Assembly (NCBI RefSeq): GCF_009695915.1
Contig: NZ_VUMZ01000010.1
Span: forward strand, 20,618-84,617
Length of the DNA stretch: 64,000 bases
Reading direction: 5' to 3'
DNA from: Hornefia butyriciproducens
GTDB taxonomy: Bacteria > Bacillota > Clostridia > Peptostreptococcales > Anaerovoracaceae
The notes beneath the pieces are model-generated. The model saw only the letters and a list, made by a program, of their open reading frames with translations. It did not search any database and was not told where the DNA came from. Shown in pieces: positions 35,331-44,948 of the stretch (positions within the stretch are counted from its first letter, which is position 1; each line of letters begins with the position of its first letter). A program made the position numbers and the translations under genes.

Positions 35331-36235
35331 ACACACAGGTTCACCTTTGTGGCCTCACCCTGGACAACCCTGTCATCCCCGCCAGCGGCACCTTCGGCTA
35401 CGGCAGGGAATTCGCGGAACTCTACGACCTGGATATCCTGGGTTCCATCTCATTCAAGGGCACGACGCCGGAGGAACGGGGCGGCAATCCCCTCCCCCGC
35501 ATCGCGGAATGCCCGCAGGGAATGCTGAACTCCGTAGGGCTGCAGAATCCCGGGCTGGAGGAGGTCTGCACCCGCGAACTGAAGGAACTTGCGAAAATCT
35601 ATCACAAGCCGGTCATCGCCAACATCAGCGGATTCTCAGTCGAGGATTACGTGACCTGCGCAAGAGCCATGGACCGGGAGGAGCAGGTGGGCATCATCGA
35701 GGTCAATATCAGCTGCCCCAATGTCCATAACGGCGGAATGGCTTTCGGAACAGATCCCGCTTCTGCGGCCGAGGTAACAAAGGCGGTCCGGCGCGTCACG
35801 GACAAACCGGTGTTCATGAAGCTGTCACCGAATGTCACTGATATCGCTGAAATCGCCCGTGCCTGCGAGGCAGCCGGAGCGGACGGCCTGTCGCTGATCA
35901 ACACCCTTCTGGGAATGCGCATCGACATTCAGCGCCGGCAACCGGTGCTGGCAAATAAAATGGGAGGCTACTCCGGTCCGGCCATCTTCCCGGTGGCGGT
36001 CCGCATGGTATATCAGGCGGCGCGGGCGGTCAGAATCCCGATTATCGGGATGGGCGGTATCTCCACGGCAGAGGATGTCATCGAGATGATGATGGCCGGT
36101 GCCACGGCGGTACAGGTGGGTGCTGCGAACCTGGTGGATCCGTTCGCCTGCCCCAACATCATCGAGACTCTCCCGACCCTGATGGAAAAGCTGAATATCA
36201 GAAATCTTGAAGAAATAATAGGAGTGATTGAATAA
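35324..36235 (+). CDS. pyrD: dihydroorotate dehydrogenase, class 1B catalytic subunit
   Basis: 303 residues, FMN enzyme. Start at [20 protein letters not shown] behind AAGGAGGAG; the longer frame upstream is a shadow of pyrK. Motifs [20 protein letters not shown] with the class 1 catalytic Cys expected nearby (S/C-P-N region), and [19 protein letters not shown]. The stop overlaps pyrF as TAATG. Confidence 0.95.
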   Translation: MVNTQVHLCGLTLDNPVIPASGTFGYGREFAELYDLDILGSISFKGTTPEERGGNPLPRIAECPQGMLNSVGLQNPGLEEVCTRELKELAKIYHKPVIANISGFSVEDYVTCARAMDREEQVGIIEVNISCPNVHNGGMAFGTDPASAAEVTKAVRRVTDKPVFMKLSPNVTDIAEIARACEAAGADGLSLINTLLGMRIDIQRRQPVLANKMGGYSGPAIFPVAVRMVYQAARAVRIPIIGMGGISTAEDVIEMMMAGATAVQVGAANLVDPFACPNIIETLPTLMEKLNIRNLEEIIGVIE

Positions 36236-36933
36236 TGGCCAAAGACGTCATCATCGCCTGCGATTTTCCAGGCAAAGCAGAAACCCTGGCATTCCTGGAC
36301 CGGTTCACCGGCCGGAAGCCCTTTGTTAAAATCGGCATGGAACTGTTTTACGCTGAAGGACCCGACATCGTGCGGGAGATTAAGGCGAGGGGGCACAAAA
36401 TCTTCCTCGATCTGAAGCTCCACGACATCCCGAACACGGTAGAAAAAGCGATGGCCTCGCTGGCCCGCCTGGAAGTGGACATGACCAACGTCCACGCGGC
36501 CGGCACCATTGAAATGATGAAGGCCGCCCGCAGAGGCCTCACCCGCCCGGACGGCAGCCGTCCTATCCTGATCGCCGTCACCCAGCTGACCTCTACCAGC
36601 CAGCGTGCGATGGAACAGGATCTGATGATCCATGCGCCCATCGCAGAGGTGGTCACACAGTACGCCCGGAACACCAGAGAGGCCGGGTTGGACGGCGTGG
36701 TCTGCTCGCCCCTTGAGGCCGGCGTGATCCACAAGGCATGCGGTGAAGATTTTCTGACCGTAACCCCGGGCATCCGTTTCGCCGGGGCCGCCGCAGATGA
36801 CCAGTCCAGGATTACCACTCCCGCCAGAGCGAGAGAGATCGGCAGCGACTACATCGTCGTAGGCCGCCCTGTCACCAAAGCGAAGGATCCCGTCGCCGCC
36901 TACGAGCGATGCCTGACGGATTTCCTCGGCTGA
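36235..36933 (+). CDS. pyrF: orotidine 5'-phosphate decarboxylase
   Basis: 232 residues; makes UMP from OMP. The catalytic D-K-D array is in [14 protein letters not shown]; phosphate-binding GIRFAG and [13 protein letters not shown] at the C-terminus. TIM-barrel family of standard length. One-base overlap with pyrD. Confidence 0.95.
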   Translation: MAKDVIIACDFPGKAETLAFLDRFTGRKPFVKIGMELFYAEGPDIVREIKARGHKIFLDLKLHDIPNTVEKAMASLARLEVDMTNVHAAGTIEMMKAARRGLTRPDGSRPILIAVTQLTSTSQRAMEQDLMIHAPIAEVVTQYARNTREAGLDGVVCSPLEAGVIHKACGEDFLTVTPGIRFAGAAADDQSRITTPARAREIGSDYIVVGRPVTKAKDPVAAYERCLTDFLG

Positions 36934-37096
36934 CGCCGGGCGACAGCCGGGCGGAACATAGCCCCCGAGCCTCGGAGCATGTGGTCGAGCGTAAGGCAGG
37001 CGAGAGAACAGCCTGCAAGGAGCGGCGAGATGCGCGCCGGGCTCGCGAGGAGAAAGACTGACAATTTGTTAATTCAGATACACGGAAGGAGTACAC
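36934..37096. other. GC-rich gap inside the pyr run
   Basis: 163 bp with no gene; rich in CCGGGC, GCGAG and GCCTGC words that pair locally (GGCAGGCGAGAGAACAGCCTGC). It may be a processing or attenuation structure between pyrF and pyrE. AGGAG before pyrE is the only translation signal. Confidence 0.4.
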
Positions 37097-37735
37097 ATGA
37101 GTAAGCAAGAAATCGCGCGGGGGCTGCTGTCCATCGGAGCTGTTTTTCTGCGGCCGGAGGATCCCTTCACCTGGGCCAGCGGCATTCAGAGCCCTATCTA
37201 CTGTGACAACAGGCTGACGCTGACCGCGCCGGACGTGCGGATTAAGGTCGAGCAGGGTCTGGTTCGCATCATTCAGGAATGCTACCCTGACTGCCAGCTG
37301 GTCATGGGAACCAGCACCGCAGGCATTGCTCACGCAGCAATCGTCGGGCACCTGATGAATCTTCCCATGGGTTATGTCCGGGGCAGCCGTAAGGATCACG
37401 GCCGTACCAACCAGATTGAAGGAAAGCTTGTCCCCGGGGAAAAGACCGTCGTCATCGAGGACCTGATTTCCACCGCCGGTTCCTGCTGCGAAACCGTCGA
37501 AATCCTCAGAGAAGCCGGTGCGGAGGTCCTGGGAGTTGCCAGCATCTTCACCTACGGCATGCAGAAGGGACTCGACCGCCTGGCGGAGCACAACACAGAA
37601 AATCACAGCCTCTGCGACCTGGACACTCTGGTTGAAGTAGCTGTGGAAGCCGGATATATCAAGCCGGAGGACAAAAATAAAATACTGCGTTTCAGAAAAA
37701 ATCCGTCTGACGGCGGATGGATGAAGGAGGACTGA
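37097..37735 (+). CDS. pyrE: orotate phosphoribosyltransferase
   Basis: 212 residues; joins orotate and PRPP to OMP. PRPP-binding motif [13 protein letters not shown] and flexible-loop residues [12 protein letters not shown]. Starts [20 protein letters not shown]. One base separates its stop from the pyrB ATG. Confidence 0.94.
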   Translation: MSKQEIARGLLSIGAVFLRPEDPFTWASGIQSPIYCDNRLTLTAPDVRIKVEQGLVRIIQECYPDCQLVMGTSTAGIAHAAIVGHLMNLPMGYVRGSRKDHGRTNQIEGKLVPGEKTVVIEDLISTAGSCCETVEILREAGAEVLGVASIFTYGMQKGLDRLAEHNTENHSLCDLDTLVEVAVEAGYIKPEDKNKILRFRKNPSDGGWMKED

Positions 37736-37736
37736 C

Positions 37737-38657
37737 ATGAGCGAAATTCGCAACCTGATTAACATCACGGACTTTTCGGTGGAGGAAATCGATCACCTGA
37801 TCGAGGTCGCCGATGATATCATCGCACAGCCGGAAAAATACCAGGACATCTGCGCCCACAAAAAACTGGCCACACTGTTCTTTGAGCCGAGCACCAGAAC
37901 GCGTCTGAGCTTCACCGCGGCCATGATGGAACTGGGCGGGAACGTACTGGGCTTCGACGACGCCAGCACCAGCTCCACCAAGAAGGGAGAAAGTGTCAGC
38001 GATACAGTCATCATGGCAGGCTGCTATGCGGACATTATTGCCATGCGCCACCCCAAGGAGGGCGCTCCGGTCATTGCCGCGACAAAGACAACCGTTCCGA
38101 TTATCAATGCGGGCGACGGCGGTCATTTCCACCCGACTCAGACCCTGACCGACCTCCTGACCATCAGCCGGAAAAAGGGCGGCCTCGGGAATTTCACCAT
38201 CGGTCTCTGCGGCGACCTGAAGTTCGGCCGCACGGTCCACTCTCTGATCGAGGCTCTGATGCGCTATGAAAATGTGAAATTCGCTCTGATCTCACCCGAA
38301 GAACTGCAGCTCCCCGACTATGTGAAGGAAAACATGGACCGCGCCGGCGCTGAGTGGGTGGAATACCGCAAGCTGGAGGACGCAATGCCGGAACTGGATA
38401 TTCTGTACATGACCCGCGTCCAGAAAGAGCGCTTCTTCAACGAAGAAGACTACGTCAGACTGAAGGACAGTTTCATTCTGAATCTGGAGCTCCTGGAGCC
38501 CGCCAAGAAGGATCTGATCATCATGCATCCGCTGCCTCGTGTCAATGAAATTTCCGTAGAGGTGGACAATGATCCGCGGGCCTGCTATTTCTACCAGGCA
38601 CTCTGCGGCAAATACATCAGAATGGCACTGATTCTCTATCTTCTGGGCATCAAATAG
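37737..38657 (+). CDS. pyrB: aspartate carbamoyltransferase catalytic chain
   Basis: 306 residues; first committed step. Carbamoyl-phosphate site [12 protein letters not shown], mobile loop [20 protein letters not shown] and [10 protein letters not shown]. The presence of pyrI 27 bp downstream implies an E. coli-like allosteric holoenzyme. Confidence 0.95.
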   Translation: MSEIRNLINITDFSVEEIDHLIEVADDIIAQPEKYQDICAHKKLATLFFEPSTRTRLSFTAAMMELGGNVLGFDDASTSSTKKGESVSDTVIMAGCYADIIAMRHPKEGAPVIAATKTTVPIINAGDGGHFHPTQTLTDLLTISRKKGGLGNFTIGLCGDLKFGRTVHSLIEALMRYENVKFALISPEELQLPDYVKENMDRAGAEWVEYRKLEDAMPELDILYMTRVQKERFFNEEDYVRLKDSFILNLELLEPAKKDLIIMHPLPRVNEISVEVDNDPRACYFYQALCGKYIRMALILYLLGIK

Positions 38658-38684
38658 ATTTAAACAGGAAAGCGAGGTACATTA

Positions 38685-39104
38685 ATGAATATCGATGGAG
38701 TAAACACCGGCGTCGTACTAGATCACATCAAGGCAGGAAAAAGCATGCAGATCTATGAACTCATGCGGCTCGACAAGCTGAAATGCTGCGTTGCCATCAT
38801 CCAGAACGCAGACAGCGCGAAATACGGAAAAAAGGATATCATCAAGGTAGACGGCGACCTTAACCTGGATTTTGACATACTGGGATATATCGACAGCAAC
38901 ATCACCGTCAACATCGTCGAGAACGGCCGCCTGGAGAAAAAGGTTCACCTGGACCTGCCCGAGACGCTGACTAATGTCATCAAATGCAAGAATCCACGCT
39001 GCATCACATCAATCGAGCAGGAAATCCCCCACAAATTCCGTCTCGTCGATCGGGACAAAAAAGTGTACCGCTGCATCTACTGCGACGCGGAATACACTGA
39101 ATAG
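38685..39104 (+). CDS. pyrI: aspartate carbamoyltransferase regulatory chain
   Basis: 139 residues. Nucleotide-binding N-terminal domain (VLDHIKAGKSMQIYELM, KKDIIKVDG) and C-terminal zinc domain with four Cys in CKNPRCI and YRCIYCDAEY. Binds CTP/ATP to tune PyrB. Last gene of the run; carA, carB and pyrR are not in the window. Confidence 0.95.
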   Translation: MNIDGVNTGVVLDHIKAGKSMQIYELMRLDKLKCCVAIIQNADSAKYGKKDIIKVDGDLNLDFDILGYIDSNITVNIVENGRLEKKVHLDLPETLTNVIKCKNPRCITSIEQEIPHKFRLVDRDKKVYRCIYCDAEYTE

Positions 39105-39118
39105 ACGTCCATTTCACC

Positions 39119-39150
39119 AAAAGCCGGCCTTTGCAAAAAGACCGGCTTTT
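39119..39150 (+). terminator. terminator of the pyr run
   Basis: AAAAGCCGG...CCGGCTTTT with a short purine-rich loop directly after pyrI. The following ~300 bp to tRNA-Thr hold no gene. Confidence 0.85.
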
Positions 39151-39452
39151 ACTGTACAGAGCGACCCTTACTGTGCCGACGGTTTGCCGTACAGAACGAC
39201 CGGCGGGCGAACCGGATTCTCCGCAGCTCCTCCACCGGCGTGCAGATATCTGCGAGAATCTCCCGTACAACAGGAACCCTCCTGCAGTACATCTGCAATA
39301 CCCGCTGATCCGCCAAAAAATCCCTTGCAATCAACGGCCACTCGTGTTACACTTTATGATGTGTGAGGGGCGCACCCCTCGTTAACACGCAATTTAAGCG
39401 CGTGACCCATTTTCGGGTCGATATATCCGGCACTATTGCCGGCAGCCGACAC

Positions 39453-39528
39453 GCTTCCGTGGCTCAGTTGGCAGAGCAGCGCATTCGTAACGCGCAGGTC
39501 GGCGGTTCGAGCCCGCCCGGGAGCTCCA
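39453..39528 (+). tRNA. tRNA-Thr (CGT)
   Basis: Acceptor GCTTCCG pairs with CGGGAGC (39518-39524), discriminator T, encoded CCA. Anticodon CGT at 39486-39488 in loop TTCGTAA. The base pair closing the anticodon loop is A-C instead of a Watson-Crick pair; the other four pairs are G-C rich. Confidence 0.93.
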
Positions 39529-39530
39529 TA

Positions 39531-39566
39531 AAGAACTTCTCCTCACAGAGAGGTTCTTTTTTTCTT
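39531..39566 (+). terminator. terminator of tRNA-Thr
   Basis: AAGAAC...GTTCTTTTTTTC immediately after CCA. Confidence 0.85.
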
Positions 39567-39861
39567 TGTGACAAAGACTTCTCGGCGCGAACTTCGTTTG
39601 TCCGTTCCAACCTGCCGGTTCATAAGCGGTGCCCGAGACACGAGTCACAGCGCAAGCTAAGGCGTAAGCCACGCGCCAGTTATGGCGTCGACCCATAATT
39701 GGTTCAATATTTTTTTCGTTCTGAGTCAATGTTGAATCAGAATACCGCCATTCCGCCATTTTTGCACCGGTTGAAATCCGGAATTCCCGCATTTTCAGGG
39801 ATTTTCCCGGGATTGCCGACAGGCATCAAAATTTTTTACAAAGTATTTTTCAGCAATTATC

Positions 39862-39937
39862 GTTGAAATTTCAACACCACTCGATAAAATATCATTTTAT
39901 TTCCGGATTTCTTTTGCAAGTTTGGCACGGTATATGC
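39862..39937 (+). promoter_or_regulatory. sigma-54 type promoter with upstream palindrome
   Basis: TTGGCACGGTATATGCTTTG: GG at 39924-39925 and GC at 39936-39937 with the strict 10-nt spacing, and TGGCAC around the -24. About 50 bp upstream lies the perfect 14-bp palindrome GTTGAAATTTCAAC (39862-39875), a possible activator site. No equally good sigma-70 promoter is seen before the 74-residue gene. Confidence 0.65.
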
Positions 39938-40015
39938 TTTGTACTAGGGGTGAATAAAGGATAAAAAAGAAACCAGATAAAGGAACTCAGTGTTTTGTGA
40001 ATGGAGGTATTCAAG

Positions 40016-40240
40016 ATGAAGAACGAAAAAATCATGAGAAAAGCTTTTGCAGACGCGGCGAACGAGATGCTCTACGTTTCCGATCCGGAAATCATGGAAG
40101 CCGTAATTGAAAACACGATGGAGAGCAGAATCGGAAAAGTCTGCGGAAAAGATGAAATCAGAGCTTTTGTGAAGGCCGAGCTGGCGAAGATGAACGATGC
40201 GACATCCGACTACAGCTTCCGGTGGTCCTTCAACAACTAA
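40016..40240 (+). CDS. 74-residue unknown protein behind a sigma-54 type promoter
   Basis: Start MKNEKIMRKAFADAANEMLY follows GGAGGT; an ATG 15 nt upstream overlaps the box and is less likely. Mostly helical, mixed charge, one Cys (GKVCGKDEIRAFVKAEL), ending in an aromatic tail TSDYSFRWSFNN. No signal peptide or membrane segment. It sits alone between two terminators, with the promoter starting ~80 bp upstream. I do not recognise a family; the exposed aromatic C-terminus could be a peptide signal, a RiPP precursor core or a protein-docking tail. Confidence 0.7.
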   Translation: MKNEKIMRKAFADAANEMLYVSDPEIMEAVIENTMESRIGKVCGKDEIRAFVKAELAKMNDATSDYSFRWSFNN

Positions 40241-40318
40241 TCAAGCCCATAAACCCTAATTAAAGCCCATAATAAATGATCCAATAAATCCTCAATACTT
40301 TTTAATGGATCACGAACT

Positions 40319-40347
40319 GCCCCGACTACCCACGGGGCGGTTTTTTT
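40319..40347 (+). terminator. terminator after the 74-residue gene
   Basis: GCCCCG-actaccca-CGGGGC then GGTTTTTTT. Confidence 0.88.
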
Positions 40348-40476
40348 GTGTCATTTCAATCGCTCTTGCGGTTTTACTGTTTCGTCTGTATAATTAGTGT
40401 ATGCTCAGTGCCGCCCGTCAGGCCCTGCGCGGTTATGCGGGCAGATATGAACTTACAGAACAGGAGTGCAGCAATC

Positions 40477-41382
40477 ATGGAGAAACTGTCAGAGAAGAAA
40501 ATCAGCCGGGCCCTGCAGGACACCGAATTTTTCAAAACATTGGAACCAGCGGAAATGATGTATGTTCTGGTATCCGACATCATTCTCAGAGGAGACGTGA
40601 AAAAATCCAACTTTGAATACTGGCTCACCCAGGAGGAGCGCTGGCCGGAAATCAGTGCTGAGGACCGCATGGATCAGGTTCTCCGCGTGCTGGAGGACGA
40701 GAGCCCCTCGGCAGCACTGCAGGCTTTTCAAAAGGTCGGATTTATGCGCTTCTGCATGCCGCGCTGCTTCCCGATCCGGAAGCTGATGGACAAAAAAACC
40801 TTCTACTCTATCATCGACAACTTCAATCAGCTGGAGTACCGAAGAGACGACCTGGCCTTCAAGCTCGCGCTGTTGATGTTCTCCTTCGACCCACTGGCGA
40901 CCGAGGAAACACTTTACGACGCCAATTTCGACCGGGACGCCATCAACTGGATCTGCAATCTGATTTATTTCTATATGGAGTTCATCCGCCTGAACACTCC
41001 GAAAAAGTTGAAATCCTTCGTCGGCAAATTCGGGAAAGACTTCTATTTCGATATGAACGACTACGCCTGGGCCATCCTGAAAATCACCAAAATGCGTGAG
41101 CTGAAGCCGCTGAAAAGCAAAGACCATGTCCTCAGCTGGATGAACCAGGGAGTTCCTTTGGACGCTGAAGATCTGGAGCTGACCCGGGAGGATATTCTGG
41201 AGGCCGGCGCGGAGAGCGAGGACGAGGTCACAGCAATCCAGCAGCTTCTCATCGAGCACTGCCAGAAAAAGCCCCTGGACAATATCCGGGAGCTTGAACT
41301 CAGTCTGGTGAAAAATCTGACGCAAAAGGAAATCGATCGGACCATTCGCCGCGTGCGCAAAGCCAAAGAGCGCCGCTATTAG
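40477..41382 (+). CDS. remnant-like relative of the CCA-adding enzyme C-terminal region
   Basis: 301 residues from MEKLSEKKISRALQDTEFFK behind CAGGAG; 43 codons of open frame upstream have no box. No nucleotidyltransferase GS..D.D site is present. What remains parallels the domains that follow the catalytic head in tRNA nucleotidyltransferases: FQKVGFMRFCMPRCF, then a region that should contain HD (KLALLMFSFDP, HD lost), NWICNLIYFYMEFIRLNTPK KLKSFVGKFGKDF, and the tail DLELTREDILEAGAESEDEV TAIQQLLIEHC, equivalent to DLxVxGxDLxxxGxxxGxxIxxxLxxLL. It may bind tRNA without adding CCA or be decaying. Assigned from pattern only. Confidence 0.5.
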   Translation: MEKLSEKKISRALQDTEFFKTLEPAEMMYVLVSDIILRGDVKKSNFEYWLTQEERWPEISAEDRMDQVLRVLEDESPSAALQAFQKVGFMRFCMPRCFPIRKLMDKKTFYSIIDNFNQLEYRRDDLAFKLALLMFSFDPLATEETLYDANFDRDAINWICNLIYFYMEFIRLNTPKKLKSFVGKFGKDFYFDMNDYAWAILKITKMRELKPLKSKDHVLSWMNQGVPLDAEDLELTREDILEAGAESEDEVTAIQQLLIEHCQKKPLDNIRELELSLVKNLTQKEIDRTIRRVRKAKERRY

Positions 41383-41417
41383 CCACTGCTGTATCGGTCG
41401 ACGTATGCCGGCGGTTT

Positions 41418-44400
41418 TCAACGGATTCGATTGTAGGCGCAGCCGTCGAACATCAGATCGAACCGGCAGATGCTCCGGTTCCCGCAGTAATCGCAGGGAG
41501 TGCTGTCCTTTGTCTTCATCGGATGGATATCGATGACGCCCTCCAGCATGTCCGCGACAAATTCCTGCACCTTTTCGTCCACTGCCTCCTGCAGCTCCGC
41601 AAACTCCTCGTCGCTGACCAGAGAGCCCTCCGGCGAACCCTTCAGTCCACCGGCAGTAATACGGACAGGCGCGATGCTTGAGGTACCCTCGAATTCTCCG
41701 GCAATCTCCCTCACGACCTTCGGATCATCCACCATAATCCCGTTCAGTCTGAAGCGCTTCCGGAGCTCCGCCTCCAGCCGTTCCGCACGCTCCTCATCAG
41801 ACTCACCGCCTCTGTCCGATGCTCCCGTAATGCTCCCGTCGACTCTGGGATCCTGTATATGGAAATAGAAGACCCCGGCCGGTCTGCGGATTTCCTCCTG
41901 CACCACCTCGTCTCCCGCCGGTTCTGTCTGAGATGAATCGCCCTGCGCCGCCCTCATGTACAACATCAGCTGCAGCCGGTAGCCCGCCCGGACCTCCTCC
42001 TGCTTCAGCTGGAGATTCCCCGACTTGTAATCGATAATTTTCAGCCGATCGTCCGGCAGCCTGTCCAGGCGGTCGATCCGGCCCTCAATGCACACCTCCG
42101 TGCTCCCGACCTTTACCACAACAGGACGTATCGGTCGTCCCGTTCCGAATCCGACCTCAAATCGGCTGCTGCTGATCTCTCCGGACCGGGCGTGCTCCAC
42201 CAGAACCCACAAAGACTTCAGACAGGTATCCTCAATGCGTCGGGTTTTGTAACGTTCCTCGTTTCCCAGGGAAAACAGGCCGTCGCGATACCCCTCGGTC
42301 TCCTCCGCAAGAGCCCTGCGGACCAGTTCGCGGCATTCTTCCTTTGTTACCGTCTCCCATGCCTGCTCCCGGGACAGCCGCGCGGTAATCCGCATCAGAC
42401 AGCCGTGATAAATATCTCCGATCTCCCGGCTTGCCACCTGAAAAATCCGCCGCTCCTCCGGCTCCAGTCCATAGGTGACGTAATATGCAAAGGGACATCT
42501 GGCATAGGTTTCAATTCTCGACGGCGACAAAGTGCGGGTTCCTCCGTTTTCGCTCTTGAACAGCAGACTGCTGTAACGGGACGGAAGGGTTTCTGTCCGG
42601 TTTTCAAAGGACAGGTCTTTGTCGATCTGCTCCATCACCTCCGGCAGATGCTCCCGGTACCATCTTTCAACCGGAGCCCATACGGGAGCACGGCGCACTC
42701 CTTTTTGTTCCAGACGCATCCTCTCCACAAGATGCCGCAGTGTGCTGATGCGACCTCCGACCAGCGCCTCCTCATCCTCGCGGTTGATAATGTCGCGGCG
42801 GATTTCGAGGGACGGAAAGATACCCGTCAAAGTGTCGACGATATCGGATCTCCTGAGTTCCCGGCCCTCTTCGTCTCCGGTGGAATATCCGATCCACAGA
42901 TGTTCCGACGGTCTGGACATATTACGGTAGATGGCGAGGCGTTCCTCCTGAAGACGGATCTGATCCACCTTGCAGATTTCGTGCCCGTCCTCCGCCAGCT
43001 GCTGCCGCTCCTCCGGCGAGAAAAGTCCCTCGTCGGCCGCCTCCGCCGGGAGCACACCCTCATTGGCACCCAGAACGACCAGTGCCTTCAGCTGCCCGCT
43101 TCTCGTCCGCTGCATAGTTCCCATCATCAGATCATCGATGGAGGACGGCAGAACGCCGATTTCAATCTGTTTCAGCCCCGCGGTGAAAATTTCAATAAAG
43201 TCTCCGGCATCAAAAGGTTCGTCGCCGATCAATTCTACAATCTGATCGAAAAGTCCGATAATCATGGTGAAGATCTGTCTCGTCTCTTCTGCTTGATCAT
43301 CTGCATCATTCTCCTCCTGGAGGCGCATGAACTCCTGCAGTTTTTCCTCCATCCCAAGCGGCCCGGTCAGGTATCCGAAAAATCCGGTCAGGAATTCCCG
43401 TACCGTCCGGCTTTCGGCAATGATTTCCTCCAGTCCGCCGAATATTTCCATCGCCTGCTCCCGCAGTTCCTCCAGCGCCGCCATTCCGTCTGCGCCGTAT
43501 TCAAACCCGCCCTTCTCAAAGGGTTTTTTCCACATCGTTCCTCTGATGCGGTATTTCAGCGCGTAATTTTCCAGACGCTCCACCTCGTCTACGGTCAGGC
43601 TCGTGAATCCGGTTTTCAGCGTCCGCATCACGTCAGTAAAACGGTACCGGTTTGCGACCGACTGAAGCATAGAGACCAGAAATATTGCGGGATTGGAATT
43701 AAGAATGCCCCGCTTGCTGTCCAGAAACAGGTCGATACCGTATTCCCGGAATACACGCGAAACGGCCTGCGCCCTGACGCTCTGGTCGTTGCAGATTACC
43801 ACGATGTCGCGATACCGGTATCCGTGCTCCCGAATAAGCCCCAGAATAAACGCTGCCGCCGACTCCGCCTCATTATATATATTTGCCGCCTCACAAATGG
43901 TAATTCCGTCGCTGTCTTCCGCTGTTTCAGGCACCGGCGCGTACAGCTCATGCTCAAGATGCGCGATTGCCGGCCGCCGAAAATCCGAGCCTCCCCCCGG
44001 AGCATCAACAGGGCGCGTGTATTCCGGTCCGATTTTCTTCAGCTCTCCAAGAGGGCATCCGACTTCCTTCCCTGCTTCAATCAGTCTGTGCATTACTGTT
44101 CGCGTCAGGGAGAAAAGTTCCTCGTCCCGGCATCCTTTGTCGCCGGTCAAAACAATATTGACTTCCTCCGCAGCTCCCATCAGCCCCCGGAGCACCTTCA
44201 CGGATTTCGGAGCGAAGCTGTCGAACCCGTACACCCAGATACGTGCACCGCTGACGATTCCGGACCGTCCGATGCGGTCAATGTACAGATCAATGTAATC
44301 CTCTGAATCAGTGTACTTCCCTTCTATTTTTTTTTGATATTCACCGTAGATAAGGGAAAGGTCTGACAGTTTTCTGTGAAGCAGCGTTTTCTCCGGCACG

Positions 44401-44948
44401 CTGTCTCGAACCGCACGCAATCCTTCCGGAGTAACACCATACTGCTTCAGCTCGGAGATGAAATCATTTGCCAGCTCCACAAAGGAATTTTTCGCCATAT
44501 TTCCTTTGAATACCTGAAGCTCACCGTCTTTTTCTCTGGCAATCTGTGTCAGCAGCATCTGCCGTCCGTATTTGTCGATAAAAGTCCGACGACCGCCGCC
44601 CAATTCCCGAAGGATATTGTGACCAAGACGCGACATGCTGAACACATCCAGCCCCACCAGTCCGGTCACATTCAAATATCGAAAAGCCTGCCGCTCCGCC
44701 TCCAGAGTGTACTGATCCGGAACGATGATCAGAACTCTCCGATCCTCGCTGAAGCCGGGCGATCCAGAACAGGCGATTTGCGCGCTGCCCATGTCCGGCA
44801 CATTACCTGTAGAAGCCGATGCAGCGCCCTTGACCGGTGCAGTACTAAGGGTTGGCGCATTGCCCACGCCCGGTGCAGTTCCCGCGATGCGGTCATAGAT
44901 GAATTTTTCTTTGTTGACACTTTCTCTTCCATAATAAATATTCAGCAT
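41418..44948 (-). CDS. addB: AddB subunit of the AddAB helicase-nuclease
   Basis: 1176 residues, the expected size. AddB scans for Chi and carries one nuclease in double-strand break repair. Nuclease motif GRIDRLDRLPDDRLKIIDYK SG (around 955-980); iron-sulfur cysteines: one in YARCPFAYYV (~800) and three in CDYCGNRSICRFD at the C-terminus. The N-terminal loop reads YYGRESVNKEKF instead of a G-x4-GK-S/T Walker A, and directly behind it lies a ~45-residue Ala/Gly/Ser/Pro-rich insert (TAPGVGNAPTLSTAPVKGAA). It overlaps the HAD gene by 7 bp. addA, normally adjacent, is absent here. Confidence 0.9.
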   Translation of the reverse strand: MLNIYYGRESVNKEKFIYDRIAGTAPGVGNAPTLSTAPVKGAASASTGNVPDMGSAQIACSGSPGFSEDRRVLIIVPDQYTLEAERQAFRYLNVTGLVGLDVFSMSRLGHNILRELGGGRRTFIDKYGRQMLLTQIAREKDGELQVFKGNMAKNSFVELANDFISELKQYGVTPEGLRAVRDSVPEKTLLHRKLSDLSLIYGEYQKKIEGKYTDSEDYIDLYIDRIGRSGIVSGARIWVYGFDSFAPKSVKVLRGLMGAAEEVNIVLTGDKGCRDEELFSLTRTVMHRLIEAGKEVGCPLGELKKIGPEYTRPVDAPGGGSDFRRPAIAHLEHELYAPVPETAEDSDGITICEAANIYNEAESAAAFILGLIREHGYRYRDIVVICNDQSVRAQAVSRVFREYGIDLFLDSKRGILNSNPAIFLVSMLQSVANRYRFTDVMRTLKTGFTSLTVDEVERLENYALKYRIRGTMWKKPFEKGGFEYGADGMAALEELREQAMEIFGGLEEIIAESRTVREFLTGFFGYLTGPLGMEEKLQEFMRLQEENDADDQAEETRQIFTMIIGLFDQIVELIGDEPFDAGDFIEIFTAGLKQIEIGVLPSSIDDLMMGTMQRTRSGQLKALVVLGANEGVLPAEAADEGLFSPEERQQLAEDGHEICKVDQIRLQEERLAIYRNMSRPSEHLWIGYSTGDEEGRELRRSDIVDTLTGIFPSLEIRRDIINREDEEALVGGRISTLRHLVERMRLEQKGVRRAPVWAPVERWYREHLPEVMEQIDKDLSFENRTETLPSRYSSLLFKSENGGTRTLSPSRIETYARCPFAYYVTYGLEPEERRIFQVASREIGDIYHGCLMRITARLSREQAWETVTKEECRELVRRALAEETEGYRDGLFSLGNEERYKTRRIEDTCLKSLWVLVEHARSGEISSSRFEVGFGTGRPIRPVVVKVGSTEVCIEGRIDRLDRLPDDRLKIIDYKSGNLQLKQEEVRAGYRLQLMLYMRAAQGDSSQTEPAGDEVVQEEIRRPAGVFYFHIQDPRVDGSITGASDRGGESDEERAERLEAELRKRFRLNGIMVDDPKVVREIAGEFEGTSSIAPVRITAGGLKGSPEGSLVSDEEFAELQEAVDEKVQEFVADMLEGVIDIHPMKTKDSTPCDYCGNRSICRFDLMFDGCAYNRIR

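Noticed and set aside
39433..39792. Small proteins overlapping tRNA-Thr
   Set aside because: The frames cross the tRNA and its terminator and have no ribosome box.
42192..44306. 704-residue plus-strand frame inside addB
   Set aside because: Shadow of a GC-biased gene; no family features, and addB itself is intact.
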